A stretch of DNA of 64,000 bases. It comes from Marinobacter salinisoli. Lineage in GTDB: Bacteria; Pseudomonadota; Gammaproteobacteria; Pseudomonadales; Oleiphilaceae. The notes beneath the pieces are model-generated. The model did no database searches. It was given only the letters and a program-made list of their open reading frames with translations, and was not told the origin of the DNA. The stretch lies in the NCBI RefSeq assembly GCF_017301335.1, contig NZ_CP071247.1, positions 558,001-622,000 on the forward strand, in the 5' to 3' direction. Below, piece by piece: positions 26,719 to 34,007 of the stretch (the stretch's first letter is position 1; the number at the start of each line of letters is the position of its first letter). The position numbers were made by a program, and so were the translations under genes.

Positions 26719-28167
26719 CTAATAGGCCTGCATCAGTTGCTGATAGTGGCGGGCCTTCGGAACCATCTGTCGTTTTTCGAACTCGGTCGCCAGCAATCGG
26801 CATGCCTCCGACGCCAGGATCTGGTCCCCGGCATGGCGCAGCCGTTCAAACGCTTTCTCGGCGGCTTTCAGATCGTCGTGTTTCAGGCTGATAAACAACA
26901 CCCGGTTATGGTCCTTGGCGCTCAGGGGCTGATGCGGCTCGCCCTTGCTGAGATATTCCTGCCATATCGATACCATCCGCTCCGGCTGATGCCGGGCGAT
27001 GGCGTCGTCCATCAGCTCCCGTGCACGGTTGCGGTAGTCCGGCAGATCTGGCCGCAACTTGGCAAGCTGGTACAGATGCTCCAGCAGGATGGGGCGATCC
27101 GGGTACCGGGTCTTGAGCGCCGCGAACTGCCGCCGGGCAGTGTCGAACTCCATGCGGCTCAGGCTACCCATGGCCTGGGCGTAGCCGCTGGTAAACCGGG
27201 CGTCCTTTTCTTCGTCCTCGGGTTCAAAGAACTCCTCCCGAATCTGCATCCAACTGCGGCCAAACAGCCACACCAGCACGGCTCCGGCCACCAGCCCACC
27301 CGCGTGGGCCATATAAGCAATCCCGGTGGCGCCGGCAAACCAGTAGTCGTACATTTCCTTGCCCACCCACACCGGCAACATGGCAATGGCCGGGGCGCGG
27401 AAGTAGTTGAAGTACACCAGCAGAAAGTAAAAAAAGCGGATTTTCCGCAGCCCGTAGATGGCCACGTACATGCCCATCAAGCCGGAGATGGCGCCGGATG
27501 CCCCGACCAGCGGCACCGCGCTGTTCCAGTCGAAAGCGGCGAACGCCAGCCCGGCCAGAACGCCGCAAAACAGGTAAGCCAGCAGGTAACGCCCCGCACC
27601 GAGGGCCTTCTCGACCGTGAAACCGAGCAGGAACAGAAACAGCAGGTTGCCCAGCAAGTGGCCCCAACCGCCGTGCAGGAACTGGTGAGTGATCAGGCTG
27701 TGCAGGGACATCTCAGCCGGAATCAGGCCGGATTCAAAAGCACTGATCTCGCTGATGTAATCCCGCTCCAGGGCCATCCGCTGTTGGTGCCAGAGCTGGC
27801 GCTCCTGCGGCGCCCAGATGATGTCGTGGCTTTGCTGCAGGTACTGGAAAAACTCTCGATCGAACAGCAGCAGGTAGGCGATCCATTCCTGTTCGTTCTC
27901 GCTGCGCAGCTGCTGGAATTCCTGCAGCTGGTACACCCGGTCTTCGGCCGCTTCAAACTGAATCTGGCGCTCCAGATAATCCTCATAGGCCGGTGCTTCC
28001 AGCGCCGGAAGGTCCGATGCCAGGTACTGTTCGATCAGCTCATGCTCGATTTCGGCGTCGCCCGACTGATAAAACACGAACACCAGCATGCAGGTCAGCA
28101 TCAGGCCCAGCGTGACCCAGGGCGGGCGTTTCCAGTTCAGTTGGTTTTCAGCGGGGATTAACAGCAT
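26719..28167 (-). CDS. Rhomboid-family intramembrane serine protease with TPR-like tail
   Basis: 482 residues. After a first helix (16-35) and a long loop of ~115 residues rich in Gln and Glu, the rhomboid core follows: HGGWGHLLGN (165-174), catalytic Ser224 in GASGAISGL and catalytic His288 in YMAHAGGLVAG. About 170 residues after the core form helical repeats (RQFAALKTRYPDRPILLEH and similar), predicted cytosolic. The large loop after helix 1 and the C-terminal repeat tail are larger than in GlpG. By family knowledge it cleaves membrane-anchored substrates inside the bilayer. The upstream 220-base gap to the OmpA-like gene holds its promoter. Substrate unknown. Confidence 0.88.
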   Translation of the reverse strand: MLLIPAENQLNWKRPPWVTLGLMLTCMLVFVFYQSGDAEIEHELIEQYLASDLPALEAPAYEDYLERQIQFEAAEDRVYQLQEFQQLRSENEQEWIAYLLLFDREFFQYLQQSHDIIWAPQERQLWHQQRMALERDYISEISAFESGLIPAEMSLHSLITHQFLHGGWGHLLGNLLFLFLLGFTVEKALGAGRYLLAYLFCGVLAGLAFAAFDWNSAVPLVGASGAISGLMGMYVAIYGLRKIRFFYFLLVYFNYFRAPAIAMLPVWVGKEMYDYWFAGATGIAYMAHAGGLVAGAVLVWLFGRSWMQIREEFFEPEDEEKDARFTSGYAQAMGSLSRMEFDTARRQFAALKTRYPDRPILLEHLYQLAKLRPDLPDYRNRARELMDDAIARHQPERMVSIWQEYLSKGEPHQPLSAKDHNRVLFISLKHDDLKAAEKAFERLRHAGDQILASEACRLLATEFEKRQMVPKARHYQQLMQAY

Positions 28168-28390
28168 AGGCGTTCACAATTCATCATTTTCTGTCCCTGA
28201 AGATCCGTTTTGTACCACAGTAACGTCATCTTTTCGCGCTGAAATAATCCTCAAGCGAAGAGCACCGACGGTGTCACATTTCTGGCCGTTGGCTGCTCGA
28301 CCTTTCGCCAATTGCCGTTATTCACACGAACCCGAATAGTGGGCGTGAATAACAACAAAAACAGGCCGTTGCACTTTGAGGATATGCCCG

Positions 28391-28837
28391 ATGACCGTAC
28401 TTGTTCTGGACAACCCGGAGCTGTTCGCCCAGGCCGCCAGCCTGGCCGCACACCTGAATCCCACCCCAAACGCCGGTGCACCTCGCCCGCACCGGATGAA
28501 ATTTCACTACGGCTTTAACAAGCACGGCCTCAGTGACGCGGACCTGGCCATGATCGGCCAGCATGCGTTGTACCTGCGACAGAATCCGGGCGTTGTCGTC
28601 CGGATTCACGGCCACTCGGACAATTTCGGTGCGGAAGACTACAACCAGTTTCTGTCCCGACTGCGCGCCCACACCGTTGCCCGTTTGCTGCTTCAGGCCG
28701 GTGTCGGGGAGGCTCAGATTCTGCAGGCCGGCTGGGGCTCATCCCGTCCCCTGGCAACCCCCGAGGACCATGCCGCCAATCGCCGGGTAGAGCTGGAGTA
28801 CCTGACCCACAGCGCCACCCAGGCGCTGCCCGGCTGA
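28391..28837 (+). CDS. Small OmpA-domain protein without a recognisable signal peptide
   Basis: 148 residues that are almost entirely an OmpA/Pal-type peptidoglycan-binding domain: FHYGFNKHGLSD, then RIHGHSDNFGAEDYNQFLS and NRRVELEYL. The N-terminus (MTVLVLDNPELFAQAASL) has no hydrophobic segment and no lipobox, which is unusual because the domain normally acts in the periplasm. The start at 28391 has GAGG nine bases upstream; an upstream alternative at 28376 adds only five residues and no signal peptide. A real terminator follows, so it is a separate transcription unit. Either export depends on something not visible, or the domain has an intracellular role. Confidence 0.82.
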   Translation: MTVLVLDNPELFAQAASLAAHLNPTPNAGAPRPHRMKFHYGFNKHGLSDADLAMIGQHALYLRQNPGVVVRIHGHSDNFGAEDYNQFLSRLRAHTVARLLLQAGVGEAQILQAGWGSSRPLATPEDHAANRRVELEYLTHSATQALPG

Positions 28838-28847
28838 CAGCAACAAA

Positions 28848-28874
28848 AACGGGGCCGAAGGCCCCGTTGTTTTT
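28848..28874 (+). terminator. Rho-independent terminator after the OmpA-domain gene
   Basis: Nine-bp stem AACGGGGCC / GGCCCCGTT with a three-base loop followed by GTTTTT. The A-run on its left lets it work for the convergent MAPEG gene too. Confidence 0.88.
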
Positions 28875-28892
28875 ACCCTGCAAACTGACGGC

Positions 28893-29294
28893 TCAGCCGT
28901 ACACCTTCCAGACATTCCACAACAGCAAAATGGCGGTCGCCAGAATGGCCAGCCAGGTCACAATGATTCCGATGAAACGCGCCCAGTGGGTTTTCCCCTG
29001 CCCCTGGAACATGCCGTAGGCGTGCAGAATCCGGCTGGTGACAAACGCCATACCGATCCAGTAAATCAGCCCACTGGGCACACCATTGAGCTCGGCGATA
29101 CCCAGCATCAGGAGCGCCAGAGGCGCATACTCAACCAGATTGGCCTGAGCCCTGACCGCCACCAGAAACTCCCGGTCATCGGTCCAGCCCAGGCCCTTCT
29201 TGTACTTGAACCGGCACCGGACCACCAGCATGGACAACACCAGCAACAGAATGCCGGTCACCGCTGCGAAGACACCCGTTATGGGTACGATCAT
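28893..29294 (-). CDS. MAPEG-family membrane protein
   Basis: 133-residue protein with four transmembrane helices. The first loop has the conserved RFKYKKGLG, and REFLVAVRAQANLVEYAPL carries the Arg, Glu and Asn-x-x-Glu residues that bind glutathione in MAPEG enzymes. Bacterial members are mostly uncharacterised; glutathione transferase or peroxidase activity is inferred from the family (eicosanoid and glutathione metabolism). It lies two bases after the stop of the GlsB-type membrane protein gene, in the same direction, so the two are likely one operon. Confidence 0.88.
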   Translation of the reverse strand: MIVPITGVFAAVTGILLLVLSMLVVRCRFKYKKGLGWTDDREFLVAVRAQANLVEYAPLALLMLGIAELNGVPSGLIYWIGMAFVTSRILHAYGMFQGQGKTHWARFIGIIVTWLAILATAILLLWNVWKVYG

Positions 29295-29296
29295 TG

Positions 29297-29539
29297 TCAG
29301 GCCTTTTTGATTTTATTGACGATGGCCAGCAGGATAATGGCCCCCACCGTTGCGGTTACCAGCTCGCCCACCGCGCCCTGGGCCGCCAGCCCCAGCAGCC
29401 GAAATACGAAGCCGCCAATAAACGAACCAACAATGCCGATACCAACATTGGCCAGTACCCCAAATCCCCGGCCTTTCATGATCAAACCGGCCAGCCAGCC
29501 GGCCACACCACCGATAATCAGAAACAGAATCAGATTCAT
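29297..29539 (-). CDS. GlsB/YeaQ/YmgE-family stress-response membrane protein
   Basis: 80-residue very hydrophobic protein with three transmembrane helices and many glycines (GGVAGWLAGLIMKGRGFGVL, GIVGSFIGGFVF). This is the transglycosylase-associated/YeaQ family, commonly induced in stationary phase or stress; the name does not imply proven enzyme activity. The start at 29539 has GGGAGAG about eight bases upstream and gives the normal family length. The longer frame from 29563 would add only hydrophilic residues. Directly followed by the MAPEG gene. Confidence 0.9.
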   Translation of the reverse strand: MNLILFLIIGGVAGWLAGLIMKGRGFGVLANVGIGIVGSFIGGFVFRLLGLAAQGAVGELVTATVGAIILLAIVNKIKKA

Positions 29540-29624
29540 CTTGGGTCTCTCCCTGAAAGTCATTGAACGAGGCGTTCAGACAGCCAAAGACTGCCCGGTT
29601 TAAAAGGGTGCTTCAAGCGGTTTT

Positions 29625-30341
29625 TCAGGGCTTTACGTTCTTGTCGAGGTCGGCGATGGTTTCCGACATCAGGCGATGACACCGGTTCATCAGGTCCGAC
29701 AGATCACTGGTGTTCAGCCCTTCGGTCTCAATCGGCGGCAGAATGCGCACCGGAACGGTTTCCCGGCGCCCGGTCCACCCCACGGTTTTGTCGGCGTAGT
29801 GGGCGGCACAAATCATGGTGATAGGCGCACCCGAGGCGATGGCGGCGTGAAAGGCGCCCTTTTTGAACGGCAGCAGACCGCGGCCCTTGCTGCGCGTGCC
29901 CTCCGGAAACACCCAGAAACTCTTGCGATCACGGGCGATGGCCTCGCTGGTGGTTTTCATCTGCGCCACCGCCTTGTGGGAACGGGAACGGTTCAGAATA
30001 ACGTTGCCACCGAGCCAGAAGACCTGGCCGAAAAACGGAATCCACACCAGCGACGACTTGCCGGCAACCACCCCGCGCTTGGGCAGCAGATCCGCCAGCA
30101 CGAACAGGTCGTCGTTGTGCTGGTGGTTGGCAATAACCACCGTCGGGCGATCCGTTGGCATGTTCTCCATGCCCTGCAGCGGGCGCTTCATACCCAGGAT
30201 CCAGCGGCCAAATCGCGCCACCGTCACCGCCAGCAAGCGGTTATTATCCGGATTAAACGGTCGGGCCAGGTAAGGAATCAGTGCAAAAAAACAAATAACA
30301 GGAACACTCAACCAAGCCAGTAATTTTCGAATAATGCCCAT
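29625..30341 (-). CDS. 1-acyl-sn-glycerol-3-phosphate acyltransferase (PlsC family)
   Basis: 238 residues from the chosen start. An N-terminal hydrophobic helix (approx. 5-27) anchors it in the inner membrane. The acyltransferase motifs are all present: NHQHNDD (H-x4-D, motif I), GNVILNRSRS (motif II), FPEGTRSKGRG (motif III) and ASGAPITMICAAH (motif IV). By family it moves an acyl chain to lysophosphatidic acid to make phosphatidic acid. The frame is open upstream to 30479, but those residues are poor in hydrophobics and overlap the sortase gene. It follows the sortase by 46 bases, so it may be the last gene of that operon, without an obvious functional link. Confidence 0.88.
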   Translation of the reverse strand: MGIIRKLLAWLSVPVICFFALIPYLARPFNPDNNRLLAVTVARFGRWILGMKRPLQGMENMPTDRPTVVIANHQHNDDLFVLADLLPKRGVVAGKSSLVWIPFFGQVFWLGGNVILNRSRSHKAVAQMKTTSEAIARDRKSFWVFPEGTRSKGRGLLPFKKGAFHAAIASGAPITMICAAHYADKTVGWTGRRETVPVRILPPIETEGLNTSDLSDLMNRCHRLMSETIADLDKNVKP

Positions 30342-30387
30342 GCATACCGCTCTTACAACAATTTTGGCGCACAAGTGTACGCGATCG

Positions 30388-31011
30388 TTAAAGCCCGGCA
30401 ACAGTATCAATTGGTAACAGCTTGCGTGCGGACACGGCCGCACCGTTTCTCTGTTCAGGACGGGTTGCCCGGGCCTCAACCACGTATCGCAGCGGGCCCC
30501 CGCTCGTCATCCCGTCAAACGGGTAACAGGTCACCAGTATCAGGCTGTCGGGTGCCAGCTGGCCGGGATTCAGCTGATGGCGCCGGGCGTCGATCACCCG
30601 ACTCGACACCACGCGGAAATCGCGCCAGCGCCCGTCACGGCTCTGCAACTGCACCAGATGCCCGGGCTGCAGCCGCTGAAGGGGTTTGAAGTGCGTATCC
30701 CGGTGGCCGGCAAGCACTACCGGCCCGGAGCCGTTCTGATAACCGTAGAACCAACCTGGCCCAAACGCCAGACTTTCCCCGTGACTGCCGGACAGCACAA
30801 TCATCGACTGCGCCTGCTCAGGCAGGCTCAGACGCGCCACCGGCCAGGTGTCGGCCCAGGGCCAGGGACGAACCTCGGTCTGCCGCGCCTGACTCTCGGC
30901 CCAGGCCATGGCCAGCAGCTCCTGCGCGACCAGCGCCTTGAGCGGTATCCAGAGCCCGGCCATCAACACGCCGGACGACACCACAAACACCATCAGCCAG
31001 ATGCGCTTCAT
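30388..31011 (-). CDS. Class GN sortase of the proteobacterial dedicated sortase system
   Basis: 207-residue sortase. An N-terminal membrane anchor (approx. 4-25) precedes the catalytic domain with His103 in VLAGHRDTHF, Cys162 in LILVTCYPFD and Arg175 in GGPLRYVVEA, the His-Cys-Arg triad of sortases. Dedicated marine proteobacterial sortases occur with a single target gene, and here the VIT/VWA target lies immediately upstream with a four-base overlap. By family logic it cleaves the target's C-terminal signal in the periplasm; the final attachment point in Gram-negative cells is not established. The regulators PdsR and PdsS are divergent from the target. Confidence 0.92.
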   Translation of the reverse strand: MKRIWLMVFVVSSGVLMAGLWIPLKALVAQELLAMAWAESQARQTEVRPWPWADTWPVARLSLPEQAQSMIVLSGSHGESLAFGPGWFYGYQNGSGPVVLAGHRDTHFKPLQRLQPGHLVQLQSRDGRWRDFRVVSSRVIDARRHQLNPGQLAPDSLILVTCYPFDGMTSGGPLRYVVEARATRPEQRNGAAVSARKLLPIDTVAGL

Positions 31012-33110
31012 GACCGTGCTCTCCCCGGCAGCCAGCCCAGCATAAGCGCCAGCAGCGCGCCGGCCAGGCCCAACACAATCAGCAGCGGGGCGCCGGTGGC
31101 CGTCTGCGGGTAGCGCAACATTCCCGACTGCGCACCCGCGGGTAACAGCGTTGGCAGGTGTTCAGTAGCCACCGGCGTGCCGGCAGAACGAACAGGCTGT
31201 CGATCCACCGCGACAAAGGCCGTATAGGGAGACAGCACGCCATGGTCGAGGGATACCCGGGTAATGCGGTCTTTATCCGGGTCGACACCAGCCAGATGGG
31301 CGCTGTCGAGCAAGTGACCGATTTTCTGCCTTGCCCACAGGCGCTGGAGGCCCTCGGCATCGCTGGCCTGCTGCAAATCAACCCGCTTTTCCCAGCGACG
31401 GCCCCCGGATACGCGGCCGGACACCGTCAGCTCGCCGGCCGGCTCCTGCCCCCTCACCACCTGAACCAGCGGTTCCCCGAGGTACAGGTCTCCCGGCCGG
31501 GCGGGGAAGCTTTCGATGGACTGTCCCTGGCCTGGCCACTGCACCTGAAGATCGCTCAGCACCGGCGCTTGCATTGCTGAAAACAGCTGCTGCAGCGGTG
31601 CACTGACATCCGCCGGATCTGCGATGGCCGTGTACTGCCCCCGCCCCCAGCGTGCCGCTTCGCGCATGAAATGCATGTTCGGCGCCGAGCCGATGCCCAC
31701 GGTGAACAGGCGCTGATCACCCAGTTGCCGGCGAATCTGGGCAAACAGGGCCGCTTCGTTACCCACCGCACCGTCGGTGACAAAAACCACCTGGCGAACC
31801 CGCTCGCCGCGTTCCCCGACCGCGCCCTGCAGCGCCAGCTGCAGGGCATGGGTCATTTCCGTGCCGCCGTCGGCGTATAGGCCGTCCACATAGCGCCGGG
31901 CCCGGGCGAGGTTCTGGCCAGTCGCCATTTGAGGCTGCATGAACAGGGCATGGGCCTGATTGTTAAAGTGAATGACATTGAAGCGATCGTCCGGCGTCAG
32001 AGTCGACAAGCCCCACTGCATGGCCGCCTTGGCCTGACGAATGGGATGGCCGGCCATGGAACCCGAGGTATCCATGACAAACACCAGTTCCCGGGGCAGC
32101 CGAGGCGACTGGGAAGACCCCGGCATCACCATGGCCATCAGATAATTCTCGTCCAGCCAGGTCTGATGAAAGAGGGCCACCTCAGGCTCGCTGCCCACCA
32201 GGGCCTGCCAGCGCACCACCAGATCCCGGTCCATCACAATGCGCCCCTGTTGCGGCCGAACCTCAACGCGCTGGCCATCCACCCGGGTATTTACCCGGTG
32301 TGTCGGGCTATCGACCGAAGCCAGTGCGATCCCGGCATCAATGCTCAGGGCAAGCGTTGCCCGGTGGCTGTCCTGAGGCAGGTCACTGGCGCGCACGGTA
32401 AATGGGCTGATCTGGGCAGCATCCGGTACTTCGGTGGTCGCTGCCGCCCAGCCACCGGTGGGCAAGGCTGCGGTCATGGGCTGCCCCGGCATGTAGCGGG
32501 GCGTCAGCGTGGTCGGCACCCGTATTTCGAATACGCCGGCGCGGTAATCCACCGGCTGCTGGTAGCGCAACTCCACTGCAACGGCCTCCCCCGGGGGTAT
32601 GTTGGCAACCCGGGCCGTGAACAGGTTGGGCCGTTGCTGTTCCAGATTCGCCGCCTGCTGACCGGCCGCCCTGGCGGCCTGGTAACGCTTGCGGGCCTCG
32701 GCCCTGGGCTGAATATCACCCTCGATGGTGCGCTCACCCACGGTCATGGTCAGACCGTGGACACTGGCGTTGTCCGGCAGGGGAAACACAAACACGCCTT
32801 CTTGCCAGTGATCGCTCTGGTTGAGAAAACGACGGCTCAGCCGGGTGGCGGCAATCAGCCCGCTGACCTGAATATCGAAGTCGCTGTCCAGAATCAGCGC
32901 CGGTTGTTTCCACTGGCCCTGCTGATCGACAAAGTACAGGGTGCCGGAACCCTGCGTGCGGATCTGGTTTGCGTCCGCATAGAGCGGATGCACCAGCAGC
33001 ATGAATGAGAATGCCAGCCAGACGCCGAGTCCCTCCGCGAGGCGCCGCAGCAGACCCCGGGAGCATGGCGCTGGCGATGAAGCAGGTTGAGGCCGTTTCA
33101 GGACAATCAT
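31008..33110 (-). CDS. Marine proteobacterial sortase target protein (VIT and VWA domains)
   Basis: 700 residues. A basic N-terminus and hydrophobic helix (approx. 25-45, ending in A-D-A) form a signal peptide. A VIT domain follows (approx. 55-170), then a VWA domain with an intact metal-ion site (MDTSGSMAGHP near 338 and TDGAVGNEA). The C-terminus is a sorting signal: RYPQTATG, a hydrophobic helix of about 20 residues, and the basic tail GRARS. The motif has Tyr where Leu is expected in an LPxTG-like signal, matching the variant form of dedicated systems. It should be an exported adhesion- or matrix-type surface protein. Overlaps the sortase start by four bases. Confidence 0.92.
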   Translation of the reverse strand: MIVLKRPQPASSPAPCSRGLLRRLAEGLGVWLAFSFMLLVHPLYADANQIRTQGSGTLYFVDQQGQWKQPALILDSDFDIQVSGLIAATRLSRRFLNQSDHWQEGVFVFPLPDNASVHGLTMTVGERTIEGDIQPRAEARKRYQAARAAGQQAANLEQQRPNLFTARVANIPPGEAVAVELRYQQPVDYRAGVFEIRVPTTLTPRYMPGQPMTAALPTGGWAAATTEVPDAAQISPFTVRASDLPQDSHRATLALSIDAGIALASVDSPTHRVNTRVDGQRVEVRPQQGRIVMDRDLVVRWQALVGSEPEVALFHQTWLDENYLMAMVMPGSSQSPRLPRELVFVMDTSGSMAGHPIRQAKAAMQWGLSTLTPDDRFNVIHFNNQAHALFMQPQMATGQNLARARRYVDGLYADGGTEMTHALQLALQGAVGERGERVRQVVFVTDGAVGNEAALFAQIRRQLGDQRLFTVGIGSAPNMHFMREAARWGRGQYTAIADPADVSAPLQQLFSAMQAPVLSDLQVQWPGQGQSIESFPARPGDLYLGEPLVQVVRGQEPAGELTVSGRVSGGRRWEKRVDLQQASDAEGLQRLWARQKIGHLLDSAHLAGVDPDKDRITRVSLDHGVLSPYTAFVAVDRQPVRSAGTPVATEHLPTLLPAGAQSGMLRYPQTATGAPLLIVLGLAGALLALMLGWLPGRARS

Positions 33111-33302
33111 GACCGTTTCCTTTTTTCTGCACTGATGAGTGGATGTCCTGCCATCTCATCAGGCGCAAAGGTCACGACCATGACAAAAGCGGGCTTTCCG
33201 GCGGCCAATCGTGATCAATTGTGGCAATACCAACCCGATTCCTTGTGCTCAGCGGCCGCCATGTTTTAATAGGCACTGAGGCGGTTTGGGAGTTTTAAGG
33301 CC

Positions 33303-34004
33303 ATGAAAAAACACATTGTTCTGGTGGAAGACGAACCCGCCATCCGGGATAACTACCGGGTAGCGCTGGAACGCCGCGGTTACCGGGTGTCCTCCTATGG
33401 CGACCGGCCATCGGGCTGGCAGGTGCTGCGCCAGGAATTGCCGGACCTGGCCATTATCGATGTCGGTCTTGGCGACGAACCGGAAGGCGGCTTCAGCCTG
33501 TGCCAGGAGTTACGCGGCCTGTCGCAGACCCTGCCGATCATTTTCCTGACCGCCCGTGACAGCGACATTGATTCGGTGCATGGCCTGCGCCTGGGTGCCG
33601 ATGACTACGTCACCAAGGACATGAGCATGGAGCACCTGCTGGCCCGGGTAACGGCCCTGCTCCGACGCGCCGACGCCTGGGCCGAGGCGCTCCAGAAAAG
33701 CGACGAACGGCTCCAGCGCGGGCGATTAGCCCTCAACGTCGACCGGATGACCGTGGACTGGGACAGCCAGCCCATCGATCTGACCGTGACCGAATTCTGG
33801 ATGCTGCATTCACTGGTTCAGCACCCCGGCCATGTGCGCAGCCGCGAACAGCTGATGGACGCCGCCAATACCGTGCTGGACGACAACACCGTCACCTCCC
33901 ACATCAAGCGCATCCGCAAGAAATTCATCCAGGCCGACCCCAAGTTCGACGGTATTCAGACCGCGTATGGCATGGGGTACCGGTGGAATGCCCATGAGGC
34001 CTGA
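33303..34004 (+). CDS. pdsR: Dedicated sortase system response regulator PdsR
   Basis: 233 residues: receiver domain (1-120) with acceptor Asp53 in LAIIDVGLGDEPEGG and the Lys of DDYVTKDMS, then an OmpR/PhoB winged helix (approx. 130-230) with VTSHIKRIRKKF and a terminal YGMGYRW. The receiver carries the extra acidic loop after Asp53 and the C-terminal form typical of PdsR. It is divergent from the sortase target across 192 bases, so it probably controls that promoter. The next gene, PdsS, begins four bases after the stop. TTTTAAGGCC precedes the ATG as a weak ribosome binding site. Confidence 0.92.
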   Translation: MKKHIVLVEDEPAIRDNYRVALERRGYRVSSYGDRPSGWQVLRQELPDLAIIDVGLGDEPEGGFSLCQELRGLSQTLPIIFLTARDSDIDSVHGLRLGADDYVTKDMSMEHLLARVTALLRRADAWAEALQKSDERLQRGRLALNVDRMTVDWDSQPIDLTVTEFWMLHSLVQHPGHVRSREQLMDAANTVLDDNTVTSHIKRIRKKFIQADPKFDGIQTAYGMGYRWNAHEA

Positions 34005-34007
34005 ATC

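Noticed and set aside
28391..28837. OmpA-family partner of the dedicated sortase system
   Set aside because: OmpA-family proteins do occur in such loci, but this one lacks a signal peptide and lies about 2 kb from the sortase with unrelated genes between.
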